From assembly GCA_903813345.2 (NCBI GenBank), contig CAIIXF020000009.1, forward strand, positions 5,820,030 to 5,884,029: a stretch of 64,000 nucleotides of DNA, read 5' to 3'. This DNA is from Owenia fusiformis. Lineage: Eukaryota; Annelida; Polychaeta; Sabellida; Oweniidae. A model generated the notes under the pieces. It ran no database searches, was not told the DNA's origin, and worked only from the letters and a program-made list of their open reading frames with translations. A program made the translations under genes and the position numbers. Positions 1 through 13,000 of the stretch are shown in pieces. How positions within the stretch are numbered: position 1 is the stretch's first letter; every line of letters starts with the position of its first letter.

Positions 1-931
1 AATTTATAGAAAACATTTTATTTGATATAAATTAAATATATTGGGGTTATCAGCTCATAGTCTGTAAAACATACATAAGCTCATCATATGGTGTTGACAT
101 TGCTATATGATGTTAATAACTGTAGCTTGTTACCACCTGGTCTTGTTTTTAACACTTCTACTTTACTTCCTATCGCCCATAGGCCCCAGTTTACCAGGAC
201 AGAGAATCAAAAAGAATGTTCCCCTAAGTATTGTATTATATTATCTAGATGTCCCCCTCTAGGGAGAGTACCTTTCCATAAGTTTACAATTACAACAGGG
301 GGGAGATTTCCCAAAGATGACCTGTAGTATTCGGCACGTTCGATGACCAATTTTATAAACACAATGTTCGTTGTTGTTTTATGATTATTCTCTACAAGTT
401 TGGATCGAGTAACTTCAATAGTATTACCGTAGTTTTGAAATGATGATGTTGAAATGATGTTAATTGAAACAAACGCTATTTCCATGATTTCAAATGTTAC
501 TTTACGCATGCGCACATCCTGCAATTTGATTGGAGATGATGCGGAGATGATGTAATGGGGAATCCCCGAATACGATAGAATATGAAAGAATTGTGGGAGC
601 TACTCACTTCTTCTGCAATTACAAAGTGATAAATAATACAATTACAACATATTTACAGTTACAGATTTAAAGATATGTACAATACTAGTGTGTTGACGCA
701 TGCATTGGATGATGATTAAGGGTTGCATAATACGCTTACAATTTGTGCTATATTCTTGCTTCATTCAGCTCCATTTGCTCAACAATATATCAAACATTAG
801 ATTTTTTGGGGCATTATGGGTAAATTACATGGTGGCCATTTTGATTTTTTGATAAAAATATATAATGTGTAATTACAATAATCACAATAAATTAATTTTA
901 ATGTTTTAGATGATATCAACATTATTTCAAG
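1..931. other. Intron upstream of first visible exon
   Basis: AT-rich sequence with no recognisable motor exon on the plus strand and no RNA gene. The small frames at 88-327 and 207-524 overlap each other on opposite strands and show no family signal. Confidence 0.6.
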
Positions 932-1064
932 AGATGCGAGATAGCGCACTTCAAAAAACGACAAATAAAACAACTGGACGGTATGTCACACTTAAGCCAA
1001 AGACGCCAACTGTGACGGCGAGTTTCCATGACTCTCTGGAGGCACTTATGCAATCAATGTCAAG
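932..1064 (+). CDS. MYO15A: Myosin XV exon 1 of window: motor, lower 50-kDa region
   Basis: Reads from [12 protein letters not shown] to [18 protein letters not shown], the motor segment after loop 2 that leads to the conserved actin-interface motif. It ends with two codon bases before donor GTAGTG; exon 2 completes an Arg codon. The acceptor may be at 931/932 or 933/934 because two AGs are adjacent. No earlier motor exon was found in 1-931. Confidence 0.88.
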
Positions 1065-4000
1065 GTAGTGTTGGGTTTTGTATTCTTTATTTGTTTTTAT
1101 ATATATTATAATATAAATATAACATAAACATACCAGTGATAAAGACACCCAAGGGGTGTATGATTTATCACAAATTACTCCAAAAAATGAAATACAAATC
1201 ATTGAAGAGAATTTTTGAATCCTTAGATTTTTCAACATTTGTAGCCATATTCAAAAAATGGCAGCCATCGCTGTTATCTAGTATTACTTTCTTGTTCTTT
1301 TACTTGATATGTCCAATCTTGAGAGTATTGGCTGTCTAAGTTTGCTGGCTGTGTCCTTTGGATTATGGCACTGAAAGTGTGACCATTTTCGAGCCACAAT
1401 TGACCATCCATGAGTGATAACACCGAGATAAAATCATGTACGTTTTAATCCAATGTGTCGTGAGTTAGATCACTAGTACAGTATTTACAAGAACGCTATC
1501 ACAACTCGTTGGACAGCGCGACCAATGAAATGAAATCTTCCTTGTGTTGGAATCAGACACATCTGGTTGAAGGAATAGACAATTAGTGAGAACAAATCTA
1601 AAATATAAATTCTCACATTTATTCTTTCATTTTGATAAAGGTTATAGTTTACATTGATAGAATTTATTTTTGAAAAACTGATATTGAATAGTTTTTAAGT
1701 GCAACCATTCTTATTATCCCAACGAACGAAGTTCGGTAGGGATATAGTGAAGCCCTCCGTCCGTCCGTCAGTCCGTCAGTCTGTCAGTCAGTCCGTCCGT
1801 CCGTCCAGAAGATAACTCAAATATTAGTTGACGGATTTTTCGCTAATATTTAGATCTTTCTGAAGTATAGCTTTGTTATACTCAAATGAAAGGCAATTAA
1901 GAGTAGATTGCAAATATTGTATCTTTTTTCTGATTCGAGCCTCGTAAAATTCAAAATGGCCGTCTAATGTACGATTTCGCAATAATTTTTCGATCCCTTC
2001 AAAGTATGGCTATATAATACTCAAATTGAAGGAATTTTGGAGTAGATCACAATTATTGTATTATTTATCAGATTTGTACCTCAGAAAATTCAAAATGGAT
2101 TTTTTCAAGATGGCCGCCGCTTTAAAAATGACGGGACTTTTTCGCAAAAATCATAAATTTTTCATTCTAAACCAAAGTAATTAATATTATTGTTTGAAAT
2201 TTTGGTATTGTATTCGCAACATCTATGTATTTCACATATATTCCATGTTTTTCATCCTGACCCCCAGGGGCCCGTGTATGGGGGGTCAGGAAAACAGAAA
2301 TTTTTAGATCTTTCTGAAGTATAGCTTTATTATACTCAAATGAAAGCCAAGTAAGAGTAGATTGCAAATATTGTATCTTTTTTCTGATTCGAGCCTCGTA
2401 AAATTCAAAATGGCCGTCTAATGTACGATTTCGCAATAACTTTTCGATCCCTTCAACGGATGGCTATATATTACTCAAATTGAAGGAATTTTGGAGTAGA
2501 TCACAATACACTGTATTATTTTTCAGATTTGTACCTCAGAAAATTCAAAATGGCTGCTTTGCAGGAATTCGCAATTCTAAAATCTAAATTTTTCAATTTT
2601 AACCAAAGTAATGAGTATAATTGATTGGAATTCGGTAATTGATATTTTGTTCGTTGGGATTTGCTACTCCGCGGAGTTGCCATTATCTAGTTGAATTGTA
2701 TTTAAGATGCACCCCATTCTTATTTAATCATATTTCAGATGCAACCCATTCTTATTTTATCGTATTTCTATTGCAGCCCATTCTCATTGAATTGTCTTTT
2801 AGATGGAATCCATTCCTATTTCAGATGTGACCCATTTTTATTAAGTTGTATTTTAGATGCAACCCATTCTTATTGAATTGTATTTTAGATGCAACTCATT
2901 TATATGGAATTGTATTTTAGATGCAATCCATTCTTACTGAATTTTATTTCAGATCCAACCCATTCTTTTTGAATTGTATTTCAGATGCAACCCATTCTTA
3001 TTGAATTATATTTCAGATGCAACCCATTCCTATTAAATTGTATTTCAGATGCAACCCATTCCTATTGAATTTTATTTTAGATGCAACCCATTCTTATTGA
3101 ATTTTATTTTAGATGCAACTCATTTATATTGAATTGTATTTTAGATGCAACTCATTTATATTGAATTGTATTTCAGATGCAGCCTATTCTTATTGAATTG
3201 TATTTCAGATGCAACCCATTCTTATAGAATTTTATTTTAGATGCAACTCATTTATATTGAATTGTATTTTAGATGCAACCCATTCCTATTAAATTGCATT
3301 TCAGATGCAACCCATTCCTATTGAATTTTATTTTAGATGCAACCCATTCTTATTGAATTGTATTTCAGATGCAACCCATTCTTATTGAATTGTATTTTAG
3401 ATGCAACCCTTTCTTATTGAAGCATATTTTAGATGCAACTCATTTATATTGAATTGTATTTTAGATGCAACCCATTCTTATTGAATTGTATTTCAGATGC
3501 AACCCAATCCTATTGAATTGTATTTCAGATGCAACCAATTCCTATTGAATTGTATTTCAGATGCAGCCCATTCTTATTGAATTATATTTCAGATGCAACC
3601 CATTCCTATTAAATTGTATTCAGATGCAACCCATTCCTATTGAATTTTATTTTAGATGCAACCCATTCCTATTGAATTGTATTTCAGATACAACCCATTC
3701 TTATTGAATTGTCTTTTAGATGCGATCAATTCCCATTGAATTTTATTTCAGATGCAACCCATTCCTATTGAATTGTATTTTAGATGCAACCCATTCCTAT
3801 TGAATTGTATTTCAGATACAACCCATTCTTATTGAATTGTCTTTTAGATGCGATCAATTCCCATTGAATTTTATTTCAGATGCAACCCATTCCTATTGAA
3901 TTGTATTTTAGATACAACCCATTCTTATTGAATTGTATTTCAGATGCAACCCATTCCTATTGAATTGTATTTCAGATGTAACCCATTCCTATTGAATTGT

Positions 4001-7000
4001 ATTTCAGATGCAACCCATTCATATTGAATTGTATTTCAGATGCAACCCATTCCTATTGAATTATATTTCAGATGCAACCCATTCTTTGTGAGATGTATTA
4101 AACCAAACAACACCAAGGCTCCAATGGTATTTGACGACAAAGTGGTAGTTATGCAGCTGCGGTACTTGGGAATGATCGACACAATCAAAATACGACGACT
4201 CGGCTATCCTGTCAGAATGAGATTCCAAGCCTTTATAGATAGGTGAGTAACTATAGCTTAAAAGGGATATTCCTTGTTTATAGCTTAAAGGGATATTCCT
4301 TGTTTATAGCTTAAAGGGATATTCCTTGTTTATAGCTTAAAGGGATATTCCTTGTTTATAGCTTAAAAGGATATTCCTTGTTTATAGCTTAAAGGGATAT
4401 TCCTTGTTTATAGCTTAAAGGGATATTCCTTGTTTATAGCTTAAAGGGATATTCCTTGTTTATAGCCTAAAGGGATGTTCCTTGTTTATAGCTTAAAGGG
4501 ATATTCCTTGTTTATAGCTTAAAGGGATATTCCTTGTTTATAGCTTAAAGGGATGTTCCTTGTTTATAGCTTAAAGGGATATTCCTTGTTTATAGCTTAA
4601 AGGGATATTCCTTGTTTATAGCTTAAAGGGATATTCCTTGTCTATAGCTTAAAGGGATATTCCTTGTTTATAGGTTAAAGGGATATTCCTTGTTTATAGC
4701 TTAAAAGGATATTCCTTGTTTATAGCTTAAAGGGATATTCCTTGCAAGAGAATATCTTTCTTGATATAGTAGCTATAACCATTTTTAAAGTATCAATATT
4801 TAGCAAAACACAATAAAATATTTCGATAGTCTAAAACTTATCATTTAAAAATGAAAAAAAATCTCGTTAAGAAAATTCCTAAATGCAAGAGATGTCAAAA
4901 CTATAATTCAAATTTTTTATGTTCATTTGATATTGACTAAACCTTTCTTGCTCATTAAGTGCCCGTGATATCTAATGACTGAAAATCATCTTCATAAGGC
5001 TAAGACAAACATTATTTATCACCATTTTATTGGACAAAACTAATTAGGCACATAAAAGGAGACTACAGTAAATGGAGTATCAAGTTTTATTATTAACCTT
5101 GTGCTGAAATATGCCTATTGTGTTGAAACCCCTTATTTGCAAAAACAGAAATGTGTGTTATCTAAGAAACTATATGTACAGGGTGGGGCAAAAAACGTTC
5201 TTTTTTTTTATTTCGATATAACTGTTTTGAAAATTCATGGTTTTCAATAAAATTTTCGCAGAGGATGCATGCAGGAATTATTTTTGCAATTGTTCCCGAA
5301 ATGGGATGATTAAATCTTCAAATTTTTTGAATAAGGATGTAAACAGATACAGATGGAATGCCTCTGTCCCAAATGAATTTGTGATTCAATAATTTTTTCT
5401 ATTTTTATCATTTCTAATGCATTGACATAGACTTTAGGGTCTATTTGAAAAGATACGGATTTCAGGATGATATTCAAAGCAACAATTTAACTGATACTAA
5501 CCATGCCTCAAATTATAGAACCAGACTGACATAGCGTTCAGTCTGTCAGAGAAACACATTTTGTAGGGTGTTCAGTATATTCTGAAATAATTTCAGACAA
5601 AAATGAAATTTTAAGTATCAAAACTAAGATGAAGAAAAACTGATTCAACATCAAGAAAAAATGTGAATTCGGCCTCTGAATCAGTTCTTCTTTCTTTCTC
5701 GATGTTGAAGCAGTCCAACTTCTTTATTGGTCTCTGTACACTATCAATGCTTCAATTTTTATCAGAAATATAGATTGCGATAGTCAGAAACCACTGAAGA
5801 TTTATATTTATCGCTGCATTTCAATCAAAAATATTTAAGAAATATATGCATTGTTGAAAAAGTTTTCACCAAATGAAAGATTTGAACATTTTTGGCCCAC
5901 CCTGTAGATATGAGCCATATCCAGAAAAAACATAACATAGTAATCATCACATTGTCATTTTCTCATTTTTGTTAACCTTGGTTGTAGATACCAAGTATTA
6001 CTAAAGGGTAGGCAGTTACCAAAGACTAAGGCCATCCAAGACAAATGTGAGTTCATCCTTCAGACTGCCACTCCTTCAACTCATGCCAACCAGTATCAAA
6101 TAGGAGCAACCAAGGTAAGGATAAAATCAAAATTTCTCTAAATTCTTCTGCCATGGCTGCAGTGTTGAAGTATACCATCTGATCCATTCTGATACTCATA
6201 GCATCTTTTTGTTTCACCTGAAACATCTCAGGGCAGAGAAGAAATGAGATGTCATGGTTAATCATGATGCATCTGATCTACCACAGGTGAAACAGTTTCA
6301 GTTTTTTGGGACGGTTCGGGTTGGGCTGACCTGGCCTTGGCTGGTATTATATATATGTATATGTATATATTATATATATATTTGTAATATCTACCTGGAT
6401 TGCAATTTGCAAATGGGACTTTTTATTGATCAATAATAATCATTGCAGAAGATAAGGGCCAATTTGACCTAGTTCATTCTTTTATATTTAGAGGTTATGT
6501 CACTATGACGTGAAATATGCCTGAGTTCTCCCAATATAGGCCGACCTTGGGAGGCTCTATATTTGGGCAAGAACGAAGGCATATTTCACGTCATAGTGAC
6601 ATAACTGATGTATTACATGCCTTTGTTCCCATGGTTACTTTGTATCAATGACGTGACGTCATGATATTATCATGGTTATTAAAGAAATCTAATATCAAAA
6701 CGAGGTAAGCGGGCTATATCGGGGTAATCGGGCAATATCGGTGGATATAGCTCGCTAACTTTCCCATTGACTTCCATACAAATGCTTCGCTAGGTATGTA
6801 ATACATCTTAATATACCATGTTTGATGTTCATTTTAGGTATTATTACTTAACAATGAAAAATACACACATTTGTCAAAGTTAGAGTCATTCCGTCACTTT
6901 TGATATTCAAGGCGTTAATGATACACTAAAAGCTCAACACATTAAGAGAATGATTCTTGTACTTGTTGAAACGCTATAGTCAATCACATTAAAGGACCTG

Positions 7001-10000
7001 GCATTTGCCAAGGATTGCTTTTTGCTGATTAATGTTCCAGGTTAATCTATCACTCTCCAATTTAATTTCCCAAACATTTGTGGATGGTTTAAAGACAAGA
7101 AGGCTGAAGTCAAAAAAGCAAAATGTTAAGCTTAAAGGGGCAATAATTAGAGGTTATGTCACTATCGTGGCATATATGGCCGAGGTGTCAGTGATATATG
7201 GCCCGACCTTGGGAGGGACATTGATCTCTGAGAACCGAGGGCATATGTGCCACGATAGTGACATAAACGATTTATAACATACATATGATGATGTAGACTG
7301 GTCAGAGAGTACCGTTTTCTTATAGAATTGACAAACAAATGGTTTGAAAATGATTGAAATGAGTTTAGAAAAATTGCTCGCGCAGTTTTATCTTTGATTG
7401 ATTGGTTATGACGTCAGCGCCTTGACCAATCAGAAAGTTAGCGGGCGCGGGCTTTTCAAAACTTATATTGGCCCGCTGTCTTGTGTACACTTTGCACTAT
7501 ACATCATCATAGGTATGTTATAAAGACTCTTAAGAGACTATAAATTTTAGGGCAATCTTTTCAAAAACCATGTCAATGTCTCCCTTTCTACCCTTGTTTT
7601 ACCACTTTTAAGAATTGAGATATTTGATCAAATAAAGAAGTTATTGAAGTTAAAATATGCAGAAAAGTCCAAATTCATAAGAATTGATATGGGGAAGGAA
7701 GAACCATTTCATTTTTTATTTAGTAAATAAGCATGACTTGGAATGATGAGAACAAAATATATTGTAAAATTATGAATGTTTTAAAGGTCTCAAGTCATCT
7801 CTGCCCCTACATTTCCTTTAACTTTCAGTATGAGGAATCAGTAAAAGTACAATTTATGGTGTCCACCGTGAACACCTCAAAAGAAAGGATCAGATGTTGA
7901 ATCAAAATTAAAAATTGAATTGTATCCCTTATCGTGAGTTAAATGATTAATTTTTAGTAAAATGGTGATCGAAGATGAACATTATTAAATGTCAACTATG
8001 CAGTGCTTTACATGTAATCCAAATTGTTCATCGAATTTAACATCTGAGTATAGACACACATGCTTTCATCACATTTCCATGAGTTTTTATTACCTATACG
8101 TGCAAATCATGTATGAGAGATCCTGTTGCAATAGCCCTCTTTGATTGAAGTTTGGATTCAAAGAACTACACAAATGTCGCTTCATTTATTGATAAGATAT
8201 ACAATATGTCTTAGTGAATCACCTCTGAGCATTAATACATAGGTGTATACTTATGGCCTCCCAAGCTATTAATATAAAATAATTATTTTTATTATCTGTC
8301 ACAATGTATTTTAAATGCTCTCTTTTCTGTTTTTGTTTTAATTTTATTTTTAACCTTCACCAAACCTTTATTAAAATGTGCTGTGTTTCTTAATATATAG
8401 GTGTTTCTGAAAGTTATCATGTATTGAATATATATAGGTGTTTCTGAAAACTATCATATCTTGAATATATAGGTGTTTCTGAAAGTTATCATATTTTGAA
8501 TATATAAAGGTGTTTCTGAAAACTATCATATCTTGAATATATAGGTGTTTCTGAAAGTTATCATATATTGAATATATAGGTGTTTCTAAAAGTTATCAAA
8601 TATTGTATATATATAATTGTTTATGAAAGATCACATATTAATTACAGGTGTTTCTGAGAGAGGAGCTAGGAAGATACTTTGAGATGCAGCAGAACACATT
8701 GGTGAATGAGGCGATCATTTTGATACAGAAGATGACGCGGGGCTTTATTGTGAGGAAAAGGTACCAGGTCAAGAGGAGGTCAACGAGGGTTATTCAGGCG
8801 CATGTGAGACGTTGGATACACAGGTATGCATGGGGTGTGGAAATATTAGGGTGGTGATGTTTTTGAGGGATACCAGGGTGTAAAGGAGTGGAATTATCAA
8901 GGAATTAAAGAGGTAACAAAGACTAGAGAGACTTGAGGATATAGTTCTGATTAATGTCATAAAAATGGCTTTTTATAAGGTTATTTAATTCTAAGAAATA
9001 AGAGGACAACTGCTTTTTTGATTTTTAAATTTGGTTTTTCTGCATCTTAAGTTTTCATTTACTTTTGTATATAACCTTTGTTGCCACTTTAAGTAAAAAG
9101 TATGTTAGGTCATTTTTTATACAAGTTTGCCTGCAAAAATATAATGAAGGATATGTATGTGATGTCATTCACAACACATAATTGGAATATGAGGTTTTCT
9201 AAATGGTTGAATGGGAATGTGAGGTGTTTCCCTTTGTAGGGAAATGGAATATGAGGTTGAAATGGGGTATAAGGTCTTTTTGTTAAGAAAAGGAATGTGA
9301 GGTTTTCTAAATGGGAATGTGAGGTGTTTCCTTTTGTAAGGAAAGAGAATATGAGGTTGAAATGGGGTATAAGGTCTTTTTTTTAAGAAAAAGAATGTGA
9401 GGTTTTCTAAATGGTTGAATGGGAATGTGAGGTGTTTCTTTTTATAAAGGAAATGAATATGAGGTTGAAATGGGGTATAAGGTCTTTTTGTCAAGAAAAG
9501 GAAGGTTTTCTAAATGGTTGAATGGGAATGTGAGGTTTTTCCTTTTGTAAGGAAAGGGAATATGAGGTGTACTTAAGGTGAAGGAAATGAATTGTGTTCA
9601 CAGTTTGAAGGTGAATGTGTTTTTTGTGAATTTGTTTTGAAATAGTTAATACGATATACAAACTAAATACAACACACATGCCATCTATCCATTAAGACAT
9701 CAACTGCAGTAGTTTACGATATAATTATTTTACTGTAATAATGTTTTGAATAATTGAATATAAAGGGGGCATTGCTGTTCAAAATGAATTCTCATTCGTT
9801 GAAGTATGAGGTAAATCATGCTATCTATTGGGTGTGATGTCATTGCTATAATTTTATGGCAAAATATGATAATTTATGTCAATGATCTCATGTCAGTTGA
9901 TTTATTTTGCTGCAAAAAGAATTACATTTACAGTAAATCCTGTGTATGTTGAACATTTTTTTGTCAAGAAGTAGAACCAGTGTAAGTAGAACGCCTTTGG

Positions 10001-13000
10001 AATCTAAAAGTGTTACACTGCGAGATGTTCCACTTACAAAGGTTCATTAACATGGAGTCAATGGGCTGCAAAACCTGTTCCACTTGTGAGGTGTTCAACT
10101 GATAAAGGGTGTTCCACTCAGCAGTTTCTACTTACTCGAAAATGATGAAGCATAAAAATTAAATTGGCAAATTTTAATTTACTTTGATGAGAATTGTGAA
10201 ATGCCTCCAGTAATGAATTCCACTTTCTATTTCATGCTGTTTGTACAAATAAAATTGATTTGAATAAAGGTCAAAAATTGTTGATATTAGATTTTTGTGG
10301 GATTGTATAAAGTTTTGTCATTCAGCTCAGGGGAAATACTATCTTCCATGCACTTTTTTAAAATACAATTTCTCAAACGTAAACATCTAAATAAGGCAGT
10401 ATTGTTATCAGTATTAACATAATTTACATGATAATTAACTCAACCAGGACCTTATGAATAATTAATTGATTAGCATATGCATCAACCTTTAACAATAGAT
10501 AGGATCATGATCGTGAATTTTTAATAGCAATTTCTATTGCAATATGAGAGCTGTATTGATTATTCATGGATTCTACCTGATGTATCCTCTAGAAGGCAAA
10601 TAATTTATTGCTCTATGTCTGATGAAGAAATAATTTCTATATTTATGTGTTTGTATCTCTATTTCCGTTTTCCATGTGTTTCCTATTTTTATGTCACCAC
10701 CAGAAGTGGATGGCTGTTGGTGTCTGTAACAAATAGCATGTGGTGACATTTTGCATGTTAATGCCTTGTTTCTATTTTTCCTCATGCCATCAGTAGCTTT
10801 ACATCAATACTCATTAATAGAGTTTGTATTGGTTTGTGGTTCTACTTTTCCAATCAATTAATTCTCACGCTGGATAATTAACAAAAATCTCAGATTGCAG
10901 TTGATTGCCAATACTTATCAGAACTATTATAATTAAACATCCCTCAGGGTTTTAACATTTAATTTCTTGAAATCCTTTGCTACACATATATTGATGATTT
11001 TATTGAACAATGGAGCTATACTTTCAAATGATTGAGATACGTTCTGGGTTAGTTTGACATTTCTATTACAATTTCATTAGTTAAGTGCACTATGGAATCC
11101 ATTTTTCTGAATATATTGGTAACAGCTATATAGGCTAGCAGTTGGATGGTTGGTTGGTTGTGGTTGGTGGTTGGTTTTTTGATTGGTTGGTTTTTTGGTC
11201 AGTTGGTTGTTTTGTTGGTTGTTTGGATGTGTTTGGCTGGTTGTTTTGTTGGTTGGATGTGTTTGTTTGTTTGTTTGTTTGTCTCTTGGTTGGTGGTTGG
11301 TTGGTTTAGGTGAGGCAGTGTGAGACCACACTAAAATAGCCACATCAAATATATCCCACTGTCTCCCAAAAAAGCCTCTAAAGCTGGATTCCATCCTAGC
11401 TATTTACCTATTCACACCTTACTAAGGTATGGCCCCACTCACTCCTTCTTAGCTTACTTTCCTCTTTTTCCATCTTGTAGATCTATTGTATTCATACTTT
11501 TTGTTTTGGTAAGGTAATCCTAAAGACATATGCTAACATTTCTGTAACTGTCTCATCACAAAATTAGAATTTGAATGTTATAAAAACCATTCGACCTGTG
11601 ACCTTTAACCTGTGACCTATGGGGTGTCCAGAATTTAGTGGAATTAAAACATGATGATGTTGGTAATGATGTGCACCCGCATACATTCAATTCAAACTTT
11701 AATTAATATCATATTGTCACAGTGACTTTCCAATTGACACAGAATTCATAATTATCCTTTCCTTTGTGCACAATCATATTCTCTTCTGTCCTAACAAAGC
11801 TTCTTCATTCTCAATAAAAAACCTAACACACATCCTCTTAGGTATGGTTCTGCGCCAAGCGCCGAGAGTGGAGCTGCAGTAACCGTTTATTCCAACTGAC
11901 AAATACAAAATCATCATCATCTTTCAACATTAATTAACATGATTACAATGCGATCTTTATCGATTATTATGTATTTAATTAGCGTCTACAAACTATTTTG
12001 CTGATACAAGAGTTGCTATTTTGCACTTTAATAAAATGGTTTGTCTGTGACCAAAGTTGTTAACGATGCAACTGTTGCACCGGCTCCTGATCCGGGAACC
12101 CAACCCTTTATATAAAAACTGCAATACACCAGCGCGTACTTTACAGAAAATTCTATAGGGAGGTCCACCTCTCCATGAAAAGGAGCAGTGTGAGGATTTG
12201 AACTTCTACAAGTATTTACCTAATAACCATGGTAATTATTTTTTCAACATACAATAAACTAAATACATGTTATTCTAAAATAATGTAAAGTTTAGTCCAC
12301 CCGCTTTGGCGTTTAGAACCGAGATGACGCCTACAAAACCTTTCAATACCCAAGAAAACAATCCACTCATACATGACCTCGTTCTATTATTAAATCATTT
12401 CAAAACACCTTGACCGTACAGAAATTATTTATACACTAATTCATACTTCGTGATTCAACCGTGAATAAATACATTTCTGTCCTAACAAAGCTTCTTCATT
12501 CTCAATAAAAAACCTAACACACATCCTCTTAGGTATGGTTCTGCGCCAAGCGCCGAGATAACAAAGTTAGGGCCTTTCGAATCGAAATATCTAAATATGA
12601 ATCTACAATCCAATGTTTTGAGTTACAGAAAGCAAATCTTTGATACTATCTTCGATATAACCATCTTTTGCGGTTTCTGATTTCCACCTTCCATGCCGTT
12701 TAAACAACCTGTCACTCACTCCTTGATTTGCTGCGGCAGTACTGCCTCCAGCTCTCATTGAGTGTAAAGAGTACAATTTTTCATTATAACCCAACTCTTT
12801 GAGACATTCCAAGAGAATTTCACGACACCTTGTATAACTCAACTTCTTGTTATCTGTCCTTAACACGTACTCGTTTTTTGATTTTAAAAAGGTCAGTCCC
12901 CTGAATATGTAATGATCGTGTTGGACAACGTTAGCCTGTCTCAAATATCTACTGAGCAAACTGACTGGACAGAGCTTTGTACCTGTTCTCGCAATAATAC

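Noticed and set aside
8648-8857. Reading exon 4 through to 8857
   Set aside because: The GTATGC donor at 8824 and in-phase continuation of IQ 2 in exon 5 show the tail beyond 8823 is intron.
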